A DNA stretch of 64,000 nt. Origin: Winogradskya humida. GTDB taxonomy: Bacteria > Actinomycetota > Actinomycetes > Mycobacteriales > Micromonosporaceae. Where the stretch lies: positions 186,001-250,000 of the forward strand of contig NZ_BOMN01000013.1 of NCBI RefSeq assembly GCF_016862215.1. The letters are read 5' to 3'. Numbering within the stretch: position 1 is the stretch's first letter; every line of letters begins with the position of its first letter. A program made the position numbers and the translations under genes. Under the pieces are notes generated by a model, which did not search any database, was not told the origin of the DNA, and was given only the letters and a program-made list of their open reading frames with translations. Shown here one piece after another: positions 43,389-52,195 of this stretch.

Positions 43389-46300
43389 CACCCCTGGGAC
43401 CGGCCGCCACCGACCGTCAGCTGGCCGCGTGGCGCGACGCCATGACCGGCCACGACCTGCCCGCACCCGCCCGGGAGCGGTGGCAGGTGCTGCGCGGCGG
43501 CGTGGTCAACCTGTGGGAGTTCGACGTCGCTGAGTACTGGTTCGCCGACGGCCGCGGCCAGTTCGTCGGCGCCAACCAGTCCGGCAAGTCGACGCTGATG
43601 GCGCTCACCACCCTGATCATGCTCGCCGGTGACCTCGACCGGCAGTACGTCGACACGTTCGGCCAGTCCGACAAGGCGTTCCGCTACTACGTCGAGCCGA
43701 CCGACGACGCCCGCGACCGCCGCGACGCCACCGCCGCCACCAACCGGGGCTGGGCCTGGGTGGAGTACGGCCGGCTCGGCGCCGACGGACCCGAGTTCTA
43801 CACCACTCTGCTGTACGCCCAAGCCAAGCGCGGCGTCGCCGCCATGCCCCCGACCTGGATGATCTGCCGGGGCAGCGCCCGCGTCCGCGACGGCCTCGAG
43901 CTGGCCACCGGTCAGGCGGTCGTCGAGCCCAAGGAGCTGCACGACGTCGCGGGCATCTCGGTCTTCGACAGCGGCCGCCGCTACGCCCAGCGCCTGGCCA
44001 CCGAGCTGTTCGGGTTCACCGACACCGACCGCTACGCCACCGTCCTGGAGATGCTGAAGGTCCTGCGCACGCCGCACCTCGGCCAGCGCCTCAACCCCGA
44101 CTGGTTCACCCGGCAGATCCGCTCCGCGCTGCCCCCGATCGCCCGCTCCGAGGTGGAAGAGCTCGCCGAGGGCTGGCAGCAGCTCGAGCAGCTGCGCCGC
44201 GACCGGGATTCCGCACGGGAGGCCCGCGACGCGATCGCCGTCTACGTGAACCGGGCATGGAAACCGTGGGCCGATTCCGTGCTGCGCCTGCACGCCGACG
44301 AGCTGCTTGACGCGGACGCCGCGGTCGCGCGGGCCGGGCGGGAGGTCGCCGGGGCCGACGGGCGGCTGGCGAAAGCGCGCCACGAGCTCGACGCCGAGTC
44401 AGGGCGCACGGACGAGTTGCTGCAGGCCGGGCGGGCCGCACAGACGCGTTATGAGGAATTGCTGCGCTCCAAGGCGTACCTGGATGCGGCGGGACGGGCC
44501 GATCACGCCGAGACGCTGCGCAAGGAGGCGGAGGGCGCGCGCCGGCACGCCCGGGTCGCCGCCGACCACGCCGGGCGGACCCTCGCGGAGAGCTCCCGAC
44601 GGGCCGGGCGGCTGCGGGAGGCGGAGCAGAGCGTGGAGGCCGCGCGGGGCCGCGCCCAGGCGATCGCCGATCACGCCGTGCAGAGCGTGTCCCGGGCCGG
44701 CCTCGGGGATGGTGCTTCCGACTGGATCGGGCGCGGCGACGCCGACCGGCTGACCGCGGCGATCTCGGGGCGCCGGGGCAGCGTCGCGGTGCTGCGCAAA
44801 CTGCTGCGCGCCGCTGCGAAGGCGGTCACGCTCTGGGAAGCCGCCGACGAGAAGGCCGCTGCGGCACGGCGGGAATTCGCGTCGCGCGACGAAGCTGCCG
44901 ACGGTTCCGCGGAGCTGTTGTCGTCGGCGTTGCAGCAGCTGTCCGACGATCTGGAGCGCTGGGCCGTGCAGGCCGGGCCCGCCGCGCCGGACGTCGCCAC
45001 GAGGGAACGCTGGCTGGGCCAGGTCACCGGCGTGGTCGGCACCAGGCGGCCCCGCGCGGTGCTGCGCGGGCTGGTCACCGGGGAATGGCTCGAGCCCGCC
45101 GTCACCCCGCTGACCGAGCAGATCGGGACGCTGCGCACTCAGGCCGTCGCCGCCGACCGTTCGGCCGCCGACGCTCTCGCTCTGGTCGAGCGGTTGTCCC
45201 AGGACCACGATCCTGCCCCGGCCGGCCCGCAACGGTGGACACGCCGGGAGCGGCCCGTCTCCCCGTCGGCGGACGGCGCTCCACTGTGGCGGCTGGTCGA
45301 CCCGGTCACCGGGTGTGATGTGGACGGGCTGGAGGCGGCGCTCGACGCCGCCGGGCTCCTCGACGCCTGGGTCACCCCCGACAGCACCTGGTCCCCCACC
45401 CGCGACGGCCACGACACCGTCATCACCCTGCCCACCGCGTCCGGCCCACCCGACTCCGCTCGCCCAGCCGCCGTTGCCACCCCCGACTCTGCTCGCCCTG
45501 CCGCCGCTGCCTCTCCCGACTCCGGGCGCCCTGCCGCCGCTGCCTCTCCCGACTCTGCTCGTTCTGCCGCCGCCGGTTCCGCTCTCGCCGAATCGGGCGC
45601 GGGGAGTCTTGCCGAGGTGCTGCGGCCGGCGGAGGATGCCGGGGAGCTGGGGGCGGCGATCGGGCGCATTCTCGCCGGGATCGGATACGCGGCGGCGGGT
45701 CAGGAGCTTGGCGGGGACGTGGCGGTGTCGGACGACGGACGGTGGGTGACCCCGGTCGCCGCCGGACGGGCCGGCAGAGCGGTGAACGGTGCCGAACTGC
45801 TCGGTGTCGCGGCCCGGGTTGCCGCGCGGCACCGGCGGATCGAGGAGCTGGCGGCGCAGGCTGAGGAGTCACGGCGTACCGCTGAGGAGTTGCGGGCCGA
45901 GGCCACCGGGTTGAGTGAGCGGGTCTCGCAGCTGAGGGATCTTGCGGCGCAGGCACCGGAGGACGCCGACGCGATCGCCGCGGGCACGGCCGTCACCGCC
46001 GCGAACGCCGAACGGGACCGGGCCGAGGAGATCCTCGCCCGCGCCGAGGACGCCGCCGCCAAGGCCGGGGTCGCCTCCTCGGAAGCCACGAGCGACCTGT
46101 CGGCGCACGCCACCGGCGAAGGTCTGCCGGTCACCGACGACCTGCTCGACGTGGTCGCCGGCGAGCTGGACCAGGCCGCGCAGGCGGTCGCCGACCTCAG
46201 CCTCGCCCTCGCCGGGCGCACCTCCGCCGAACGCGACCTGACCTCCAGCGCCGAAGCTGCGGCGTCGGCAGAAACAGCCGCCGACGAGGCCGCGCACGCC

Positions 46301-47767
46301 GCGACCGAGGCCGCGTCGGAGGCACAGACGGCCGAGCTGCGCGCCGCCGAGGCTTCGGTCGCGCGCGACGACGAGGAGCAGCTCGAGCTGGCCCGCAGCC
46401 TCGACGCCGAGCGGGCGGAGATCGACGTGCGGGTCGATGCCAGCCGGAAGGCCGGCGTACGCCTCGCGGAGATCGCCGCCAAGGTCGCCGGGGAGGTCGA
46501 GCAGCGCAAACGGGAGGAAACCGGCGCCGGGCAGCGCCGGGCGTCGGCCCTGGACGCGTGGTGGGTGCCCGTCGGCTCGGGGCTCGCCGCGGCCCGCGAG
46601 CTGCCCGCACCGGCCGACCGGAGTCTGGGGTCCGCGCTGGAGCAGGCACGGGTCGCCGCGCAGACGCTGCGACCGCTCAACTGGCCCGACACCGCGCAGG
46701 AGAAGGCGCGCCGGGCCCAGGCGGCCCTGGCGAAGGTGGTGGGCAATCCGGCTGCTGAGCTGCGTACGGTGCTGGAGGCCAGCGGCGGCCGATCGGTCCT
46801 CACCGCCACCCCGGAGGACGACGACGCGGGCCTGCCCGCCGTGCGCATCCTGGTCGACGCGTCCGGCACCCAGCACGCCCCCGCCGACGCGATCCGCCAC
46901 CTCGACGACCTGGTCGCCGAGCTGGCCACCGCGCACAACGAGAAACTCGACCAGATCTACACCGAGCTGCTCTCGTCGACCTTCATCGACCACCTCAGCG
47001 ACCGCGTGAAAAAGGTCCAGAGCCTGCTCAAACTCGTCAACCAGGTCCTCGAACGCCACCCCACCGGCGCCAACCGGACCACCCTGCGCCTGCGCCGCCA
47101 CCCCGCCGAGGGCCAGCGCGCCGGCTACACCATCCTGCGCGCCCTCGAGAACGGCACGATCGACTCCTCCCAGGACGACATCCGCGCGTTCCTCGGCGAC
47201 CGGGTCCGCGAGGCCCAGGAGGCCGGCCAGGGCAGCACCCAGGACTGGACGGAGCACCTCGCCGGCCTGCTCGACTATCGCAACTGGTTCGACGTGGTCG
47301 CCGAGTTCCGCGTCGAGGGCAGCGACTTCAAACCCCTCACCAAGCAGGTCCACGGCGTCGACTCGGGCGGCGGCAAGGTGGTCACCCTGCTCCAGCCGCT
47401 GCTGGCCACGTTGGTCGCGCTCTACACGGAATCCCCCGACTCGCCGCGACCGCTGTGGCTCGACGAGGCCTTCGAGGGCGTCGACCCCGGCAACCGCGCG
47501 ACGATGCTGCGCCTTCTCGTCGACTTCGACCTCGACTTCCTGCTCGCGGGCCCGGCCCCGCTGGTCGCGGCCGCCCAGGTCCCGGCCGCCGCGGTCTGGA
47601 TCATCTCCCGGGCGCCCGCCCCGGCCCCGGGGGTCGACCTGTCCCTCATGCTCTGGGCAGGCCGCACCCTGGAACAGATCGTCGTCCCGGACCACGCCGG
47701 CCGCGCCCTGACCCCACGCCGCTCCCCCGAGGAAACCGGCCCCGACCTCTTCGCCGACCTCGACTGA
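43385..47767 (+). CDS. jetC: Wadjet-like JetC (TIGR02680), SMC-like ATPase
   Basis: A 1460-residue SMC/MukB-like motor. Walker A is FVGANQSGKST (Gly62-Thr70), preceded by LRGGVVNLWEFDVAEYWF. Long Ala/Glu/Arg-rich coiled-coil stretches occupy about 280-560 and 800-1090. A central region carries WRLVDPVTGCDVDGLEAALDAAG and a 33-bp repeat encoding PDSARPAAAAS-like units. The C-terminal head has the signature HGVDSGGGKVVTLLQPLL (about 1325) and Walker B PLWLDEAFEGVD (about 1357). It should form the DNA-loop-extruding core with JetA and JetB. The family JetD nuclease (DUF2399/TIGR02679) does not follow. Confidence 0.9.
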   Translation: MTPLGPAATDRQLAAWRDAMTGHDLPAPARERWQVLRGGVVNLWEFDVAEYWFADGRGQFVGANQSGKSTLMALTTLIMLAGDLDRQYVDTFGQSDKAFRYYVEPTDDARDRRDATAATNRGWAWVEYGRLGADGPEFYTTLLYAQAKRGVAAMPPTWMICRGSARVRDGLELATGQAVVEPKELHDVAGISVFDSGRRYAQRLATELFGFTDTDRYATVLEMLKVLRTPHLGQRLNPDWFTRQIRSALPPIARSEVEELAEGWQQLEQLRRDRDSAREARDAIAVYVNRAWKPWADSVLRLHADELLDADAAVARAGREVAGADGRLAKARHELDAESGRTDELLQAGRAAQTRYEELLRSKAYLDAAGRADHAETLRKEAEGARRHARVAADHAGRTLAESSRRAGRLREAEQSVEAARGRAQAIADHAVQSVSRAGLGDGASDWIGRGDADRLTAAISGRRGSVAVLRKLLRAAAKAVTLWEAADEKAAAARREFASRDEAADGSAELLSSALQQLSDDLERWAVQAGPAAPDVATRERWLGQVTGVVGTRRPRAVLRGLVTGEWLEPAVTPLTEQIGTLRTQAVAADRSAADALALVERLSQDHDPAPAGPQRWTRRERPVSPSADGAPLWRLVDPVTGCDVDGLEAALDAAGLLDAWVTPDSTWSPTRDGHDTVITLPTASGPPDSARPAAVATPDSARPAAAASPDSGRPAAAASPDSARSAAAGSALAESGAGSLAEVLRPAEDAGELGAAIGRILAGIGYAAAGQELGGDVAVSDDGRWVTPVAAGRAGRAVNGAELLGVAARVAARHRRIEELAAQAEESRRTAEELRAEATGLSERVSQLRDLAAQAPEDADAIAAGTAVTAANAERDRAEEILARAEDAAAKAGVASSEATSDLSAHATGEGLPVTDDLLDVVAGELDQAAQAVADLSLALAGRTSAERDLTSSAEAAASAETAADEAAHAATEAASEAQTAELRAAEASVARDDEEQLELARSLDAERAEIDVRVDASRKAGVRLAEIAAKVAGEVEQRKREETGAGQRRASALDAWWVPVGSGLAAARELPAPADRSLGSALEQARVAAQTLRPLNWPDTAQEKARRAQAALAKVVGNPAAELRTVLEASGGRSVLTATPEDDDAGLPAVRILVDASGTQHAPADAIRHLDDLVAELATAHNEKLDQIYTELLSSTFIDHLSDRVKKVQSLLKLVNQVLERHPTGANRTTLRLRRHPAEGQRAGYTILRALENGTIDSSQDDIRAFLGDRVREAQEAGQGSTQDWTEHLAGLLDYRNWFDVVAEFRVEGSDFKPLTKQVHGVDSGGGKVVTLLQPLLATLVALYTESPDSPRPLWLDEAFEGVDPGNRATMLRLLVDFDLDFLLAGPAPLVAAAQVPAAAVWIISRAPAPAPGVDLSLMLWAGRTLEQIVVPDHAGRALTPRRSPEETGPDLFADLD
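45449..45580. repeat. 33-bp tandem repeat inside jetC
   Basis: Four 33-bp units encode PDSARPAAVAT, PDSARPAAAAS, PDSGRPAAAAS and PDSARSAAAGS in the central region between the two coiled-coil halves. The unit is a multiple of three and keeps the frame. Confidence 0.9.
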
Positions 47768-47790
47768 TGGACAGCCGGGACGCGGGTGAT

Positions 47791-47906
47791 CGCAGCCGGG
47801 TCCCACGATGGAACCCGGGCCCGGATGGTCGCGGCCCGGTCCCACAATGGAACCCGGGCCCAGCTGTTCGCAGCCCGGTCACACAATGGGAGCCGGGGCA
47901 GGCGAT
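47791..47906. repeat. 39-bp tandem repeat between jetC and the macro-domain gene
   Basis: Three imperfect units (47791-47829, 47830-47868, 47869-47906) share CGCRGCCCGGTCCCACAATGG and then AACCCGGGCC. They lie in the 173-nt gap. Each contains an ATG, but no ribosome site or conserved product is evident. Confidence 0.85.
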
Positions 47907-47940
47907 CGCGGTCGGTGATCACAGGAGAGGGAGCGGACGG

Positions 47941-48465
47941 ATGCGGATCGAGCTGGTCACGGGCGACATCACGGCCGAGGCGGTCGATGCCGTTGTCAAC
48001 GCGGCGAATTCGTCGCTGCTCGGTGGGGGCGGGGTGGACGGGGCGATTCACCGCAAGGGCGGGCCGGAGATTCTGGCGGCGTGCCGGGCGTTGCGGGCCG
48101 GTCACTACGGGCGGGGGCTCGGGGTCGGGCAGGCCGTGGCGACCACCGCCGGCCGGTTGCCCGCGCGGTGGGTGATCCACACGGTCGGGCCGGTGTACAG
48201 CGCCGATGTGGACCGGTCGGGGCTGCTGCGGGACTGCTACACCAACTCGCTGACCATCGCCGACGGGCTCGGAGCGCGTACGGTCGCGTTTCCGCTGATC
48301 TCCTCCGGGGTCTACCGCTGGCCGAAGGAGGACGCCGTCGCGCAGGCCCTCACCGCGCTGCGCGGCCACCCCACCGAGGTCGAGGTGGCCCGCATCGTCG
48401 TGTTCGACCAGCAGACCCGCGACGCCGCCGACCGGGTCTTCCGGACCCACCCGGGCTCCGCCTGA
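47941..48465 (+). CDS. Macro-domain (MacroD-type) ADP-ribose hydrolase
   Basis: A 174-residue macro domain that binds ADP-ribose and, in MacroD-type members, removes it from targets or hydrolyses O-acetyl-ADP-ribose. Key motifs: IELVTGDITAEAVDAVVNAAN, SSLLGGGGVDGAIHRKGG (phosphate/ribose loop) and [28 protein letters not shown] directly precedes ATG 47941. It is transcribed in the same direction as jetABC after a 173-nt repeat-bearing gap and sits where jetD would be expected. No ADP-ribosyltransferase (DarT-like) gene lies nearby. A link to the SMC system is inference. Confidence 0.93.
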   Translation: MRIELVTGDITAEAVDAVVNAANSSLLGGGGVDGAIHRKGGPEILAACRALRAGHYGRGLGVGQAVATTAGRLPARWVIHTVGPVYSADVDRSGLLRDCYTNSLTIADGLGARTVAFPLISSGVYRWPKEDAVAQALTALRGHPTEVEVARIVVFDQQTRDAADRVFRTHPGSA

Positions 48466-48474
48466 GCCGATCCG

Positions 48475-49356
48475 TCAGGCGCGCACGAGGCTGAGCACGG
48501 TGTCCATCGCGCGGAGCCGGTCGGCTCCGTCGCCGAGCAGCCCGTCCGGGATGATCAGCTCGTCGAGGCCGATCGCGCGGTACCCCTCGATGTCCGCCTT
48601 GAGCTGGTCGATCGTGCCGCCGATGACCGGCGGTGTCAGGTCGCCGGGGACCGGGCCGTCAACGACGACGAGCGCCTGTGCCGTACGCGCGATGGCCTTG
48701 GGGTCTCGCCCCACCGCCGCGCAGTGATCGTCGAGGACGTTCATCCGGTGTTCGATGATGTCCGGCAGGCCCCAGCTGTTCCACAGGTCGGCGTACTCGG
48801 CGACGATGCGCAGCATCCGCTTCTCGCCCTTGCCGCCGATCATCAGCGGCAGCGGGTCCTGGACGGGCTTCGGCTCGCAGATGGCATCGGTGAGCTGGTA
48901 GTACTCCCCGTTGACCGTGGTGGTCGGGGTCCGGAGCAGGCCGGTCAGCACCTGCAGGGCCTCGACGAAACGGTCGAGCAGCTGCTTCACCCCGGGCAGC
49001 TCGATTCCGTACTGTTGATGCTCGTTCTTCTGCCAGCCCGCGCCGACGCCGAGCGTGAACCGGCCCCCGCTGATCTGATCGACGGTCGCTGCCATATTGG
49101 CGAGCACGGCCGGGTGCCGATAGGTGTTTCCATAAACCAGGGTCCCGATTTGTACGCGCGGAACGGCCGCCCCGAGCGCGGCGACCAGCGACCCGCATTC
49201 GAGAACCGGGTGGCGTACATCGGTGCCGGGGCCTTCGTTCGGCATGAAATGGTCGGCGATGTAGACGCCGTCCCAGCCCGTGGCGGCGGCGTGCTGCGCC
49301 ACTTCCAGGATTTCACCGTACGGCTTGGCGGCGCCGGGCCAGATCGCGATTCGCAT
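48475..49356 (-). CDS. LLM-class F420/FMN-dependent oxidoreductase
   Basis: A 293-residue luciferase-like enzyme: MRIAIWPGAAKPYGEILEVA, GWDGVYIADHFMPNEGPGTD, VQIGTLVYGNTYRHPAVLAN, ISGGRFTLGVGAGWQKNEHQQYG and KPVQDPLPLMIGGKGEKRML. The GVGAGWQ.NEH motif and length fit F420-dependent TIGR03560-like members. It is convergent with the macro gene (9-bp gap) and 58 bp from a divergent methyltransferase. The substrate is unknown. Confidence 0.88.
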   Translation of the reverse strand: MRIAIWPGAAKPYGEILEVAQHAAATGWDGVYIADHFMPNEGPGTDVRHPVLECGSLVAALGAAVPRVQIGTLVYGNTYRHPAVLANMAATVDQISGGRFTLGVGAGWQKNEHQQYGIELPGVKQLLDRFVEALQVLTGLLRTPTTTVNGEYYQLTDAICEPKPVQDPLPLMIGGKGEKRMLRIVAEYADLWNSWGLPDIIEHRMNVLDDHCAAVGRDPKAIARTAQALVVVDGPVPGDLTPPVIGGTIDQLKADIEGYRAIGLDELIIPDGLLGDGADRLRAMDTVLSLVRA

Positions 49357-49414
49357 GGTCCCAGCCTGTCAAAACCCGATTGACCCGCCGTCACCGGACC
49401 ACCACCATCGCGGT

Positions 49415-50167
49415 ATGGACCCGGTGACGCGTACCAACAGGACGGCGTGGGAGACGGCGGGCGAGAAGTACGTGCTTGAACGCGACGATCTGCTCGCCCA
49501 GGCCGTGGCCGGTGGTTCGCTGCACCCGTTCGAGCTCGAGCTGCTGCGGGACGTGCTGGACAACCATCCGCGGGTCGTTCATCTGCAGAGCGGTGACGCC
49601 ATGGACGACCCCGATCTCGTACGCGCCGGAGCGCACTCGGTCCTCGGCGTCGACTTCAGCGCCGTGGCGGTCGCGACCGCCCGCCGTCGCGCGATCGATC
49701 TCGGCATTCCCTGCAACTACGTAGTCGCGGCGCTGCCCCACGTGCCGGTGCGTTCCGGGAGCGCCGACCTCGTCTACACCGGCAAGGGCGCGCTGATCTG
49801 GATGCCGGACATGACCGCGTGGGCCGGGGAGGTCGCCCGGCTGCTCCGCCCCGGGGGCCACTTCTTCGTCTACGAGCAGCATCCCGCGAATCCGTTGTGG
49901 ACCTGGGACCCCGACGTCGCCCGGATCCGCCCGGACCGCAGCTATTTCGGCCGTTCCTTCGTCAACTACGACTTTCCCGCGAACGGCGCGGTCGAATGGC
50001 AGTGCACCCTCGGCGGGATCGTCACCGCGCTGATCACCGCCGGTCTCGAGATCCGTCACCTGGCCGAACACTCGGAGCCTTTCTGGCGCATGGGCGGCGT
50101 GGAGGCCGCGGCGTGGGACGGCCGCCTGCCGAACAGTTTCTCCCTGCTCGCCCGGCGCCCGTCATGA
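49415..50167 (+). CDS. Class I SAM-dependent methyltransferase
   Basis: A 250-residue methyltransferase. The N-terminus NRTAWETAGEKYVLE is followed by a variant motif I (VVHLQSGDAMDDPDLVRAG), then VLGVDFSAVAVATARRRA, LVYTGKGALIWMPDM and VARLLRPGGHFFVYEQHPA. The substitution of the usual GxGxG by LQSGDAMD is a known variation in this group. Its stop overlaps the next gene by four bases (ATGA). Confidence 0.88.
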   Translation: MDPVTRTNRTAWETAGEKYVLERDDLLAQAVAGGSLHPFELELLRDVLDNHPRVVHLQSGDAMDDPDLVRAGAHSVLGVDFSAVAVATARRRAIDLGIPCNYVVAALPHVPVRSGSADLVYTGKGALIWMPDMTAWAGEVARLLRPGGHFFVYEQHPANPLWTWDPDVARIRPDRSYFGRSFVNYDFPANGAVEWQCTLGGIVTALITAGLEIRHLAEHSEPFWRMGGVEAAAWDGRLPNSFSLLARRPS

Positions 50168-50667
50168 TCCCCCGGGAGCGCGCCGTCGAGCTCGCCGAGG
50201 CCGCGCTGCCCGTGAGCGACCCGCTGCTCGTCGTCGCCGCGGTGGAGGAGCACCCGCTCGGCTGGCTGATCTCCTGGCAGACACCGGCGTTCCTGCGCAC
50301 CGGCAGCATCTACGACATGGCTGTCGGCATGGGCCCCTATCTGGTCGACGGCGACGACGGCAGCGTCCACCAGATCCCCGTCGCCGAGTTGAACGGCTGG
50401 GAGGGTCGCTACCTGCGCGAGATCAAGGGCGTCCCCGACCCCGACCCGCTGCGCGACGACGTCGCCACGATCGTCCACCGCGACGGCACCCTGCCCGCCA
50501 TGCGCCACCTGCGCCGCGAATGCCCCGCGCTCACCGTCACGCAGGCGAAGGCGTACGTCACGGCCGTACGCGACACCGGCGACCACCCACCGGAGCTGGC
50601 CGTCCTCACCCGCCCCGAACCGGAACGCAGCCGCCTGGGCTTCACCACCCTGACCGGCCCGGCCTGA
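50164..50667 (+). CDS. YrhB/Imm35-like protein
   Basis: A 167-residue protein. Its first 95 residues show the YrhB pattern: RERAVELAEAALP, WLISWQTPAFLRTGS, GMGPYLVDGDDGSVHQIPVAE. This domain is predicted as an immunity protein for polymorphic toxins or a general chaperone-like fold. The C-terminal PAMRHLRRECPALTVTQAKAYVTAVRDTG resembles the short helical tail of L7/L12-like domains. It is translationally coupled to the methyltransferase. No toxin gene is near. Confidence 0.78.
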   Translation: MIPRERAVELAEAALPVSDPLLVVAAVEEHPLGWLISWQTPAFLRTGSIYDMAVGMGPYLVDGDDGSVHQIPVAELNGWEGRYLREIKGVPDPDPLRDDVATIVHRDGTLPAMRHLRRECPALTVTQAKAYVTAVRDTGDHPPELAVLTRPEPERSRLGFTTLTGPA

Positions 50668-51201
50668 TCATTCCCCGGGTTGTTCCAGGGTCGACCCGGT
50701 GCCCTCGGGGTGACGGCCGAGGGTGCCGCCGAGATAGAACGGCAGGTCCTCAAGGGTTCGGCCCATCGACCGCCGGATCTCGTTCAGCAGTACGAGATGG
50801 GCGGCGGCGGCCGGGCGGGAGGCCTCGGTGAGCGTACCCTCGTCGACCGGGTCGTCGACGGGATCCCGGGTTGTGACCGCGGCGAGGTAGACCGCGACGG
50901 CCTGCCCGAAGCCGTCGATCGCCCGCGCCACCCGCAGCGGCGCGACGAGGCTCGCCGACACGAGGGCAACGCTCCACGCGGCCCAGTCAACGGTGACGGG
51001 GGTGCGGCTCAGGTGGGCCTGCCGCAACGTCATCATGAAGCGGGCGTACTGCGCGAACAGCTCCTCGTACGCCTGCAGCTGCTTGTCCCGCAGCCAATGC
51101 CGCTCCTGCACCCTGCGCGTGACGATCCCGCCCACCATGACACCCAGCGTCGCCGAGAAAGCGCCGCCGAACGTCGTCACGATCACCGCTGACGTATCCA
51201 C
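50668..51201 (-). CDS. Membrane-anchored hypothetical protein
   Basis: A 177-residue protein with one N-terminal membrane segment (VIVTTFGGAFSATLGVMVGGIV) followed by a basic stretch (TRRVQERHWLRDKQLQAYEELF). The helical remainder contains YARFMMTLRQAHLSRTPV. This layout is common among small actinobacterial proteins of unknown function. It starts with GTG 51201, divergent from an MmyB-type regulator, and its stop directly abuts the convergent YrhB gene. Confidence 0.75.
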   Translation of the reverse strand: MDTSAVIVTTFGGAFSATLGVMVGGIVTRRVQERHWLRDKQLQAYEELFAQYARFMMTLRQAHLSRTPVTVDWAAWSVALVSASLVAPLRVARAIDGFGQAVAVYLAAVTTRDPVDDPVDEGTLTEASRPAAAAHLVLLNEIRRSMGRTLEDLPFYLGGTLGRHPEGTGSTLEQPGE

Positions 51202-51233
51202 CCTGGTCGTAGTCTGTCAGCCGGCGTCTCCCT

Positions 51234-51248
51234 GGTACAGCTGGTACC
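51234..51248 (+). promoter_or_regulatory. Inverted repeat upstream of the MmyB-type regulator
   Basis: GGTAC-AGCTG-GTACC is a perfect 5-bp inverted repeat located 37 bases before the regulator's ATG and 33 bases from the divergent GTG, a good position for an operator of either gene. Confidence 0.45.
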
Positions 51249-51284
51249 ACGCGCCGGCCCCGCCGGTGGGGCAGCATGGGAGAC

Positions 51285-52121
51285 ATGAACCATCTGGGTG
51301 ACGCGCTGCGAGCGTGGCGGGACCGGCTGGATCCCGCCACTGTCGGGTTGCCGCAGCTGTCGCTACGCCGGGTGGCGGGTCTGCGGCGCGGCGAGCTGGC
51401 GCAGTTGGCGGGCATCTCCGTCGAGTACGTCGTGCGTCTCGAGCAGGGCCGGGCCGCGACCCCGTCGGCGCAGGTCTGCTCGGCGCTCGCCCGCGCGCTG
51501 CAGCTTTCCGACGACGAGCAGGCCCACCTGCTGCGGCTCGCCGGTCACGCCGCGGACCCGGCCCGCATCCCGCGGCTGATCCCGGCCAGCGTGCACCGGA
51601 TCGTGGAGCAACTGGCCGCGAGCCCGGTCGCTGTGTACGACGCGACCTGGCAGTTGGTGCACTGGAACCCGCTTTTCGCGGCGACCTTCGGCGACCCGAC
51701 CCGGCGCAACACCGAGAACCGCAACGCCCTGATCGCGCACTTCGAGAACGGCTCGGCCCGGATCCGGCAGACCCCCGCGGAGCGCGACGCCTTCGAGGCG
51801 TCCCTGGTCTCCGATCTGCGCGCCACCACCAGCCGCTACCCGGACGACCCCGACGTCGCCGCCGTGGTCGCCCGGCTGAACCGCAGTCCCCGGTTCCGGG
51901 AGCTGTGGGCGCTGGGCTCGGTCGAAGGCCACCACGGCGCGAACAAGATCGCCCTGCACCCCGAGGTCGGCGAGATCGCCCTCGACACCAGCGTCCTCAC
52001 CACCCAGGGCACCAACCTGCGCCTCGTCGTCCACACCCCGCGCCCCGGCACCGACGCCCGCAGCAAACTCGACCTCCTGGCAGCCATCGGCATCCAGGAA
52101 ATGGCAGCCAGGAGCTCCTGA
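51285..52121 (+). CDS. XRE-family regulator with MmyB-like ligand domain
   Basis: A 278-residue regulator. The N-terminal HTH is RRVAGLRRGELAQLAGISVEYVVRLEQGRAATPS. The MmyB-like PAS-type domain (about 105-275) reads YDATWQLVHWNPLFAATFG, LIAHFENGSARI and GHHGANKIALHPEVGEIALDT. ATG 51285 matches usual homologue starts; ATG 51276 adds three residues. Members typically control a divergent or adjacent oxidoreductase gene. Here the divergent neighbour is a membrane-anchored hypothetical protein. Confidence 0.9.
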   Translation: MNHLGDALRAWRDRLDPATVGLPQLSLRRVAGLRRGELAQLAGISVEYVVRLEQGRAATPSAQVCSALARALQLSDDEQAHLLRLAGHAADPARIPRLIPASVHRIVEQLAASPVAVYDATWQLVHWNPLFAATFGDPTRRNTENRNALIAHFENGSARIRQTPAERDAFEASLVSDLRATTSRYPDDPDVAAVVARLNRSPRFRELWALGSVEGHHGANKIALHPEVGEIALDTSVLTTQGTNLRLVVHTPRPGTDARSKLDLLAAIGIQEMAARSS

Positions 52122-52195
52122 CCGCACAAAGCCGGCCGCAACGGTAACGGCCCGGGAGATGGCCGCCCGCGCGCCGGCGCAATAGGCTTCCGGGC

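Noticed and set aside
45869..47845. Minus-strand 658-codon frame opposite jetC
   Set aside because: Repetitive Gly/Arg/Asp composition typical of antisense translation of GC-rich coiled-coil genes; no domain recognised.
47941..48465. Macro-domain gene as a DarG-type antitoxin
   Set aside because: DarG has a long C-terminal domain and a neighbouring DarT toxin. This is a single macro domain without any ADP-ribosyltransferase gene nearby.
48475..49356. Flavin oxidoreductase as a member of the sulfur operon group
   Set aside because: It is monocistronic, lacks the CCTAT element and fits F420-dependent subfamilies better.
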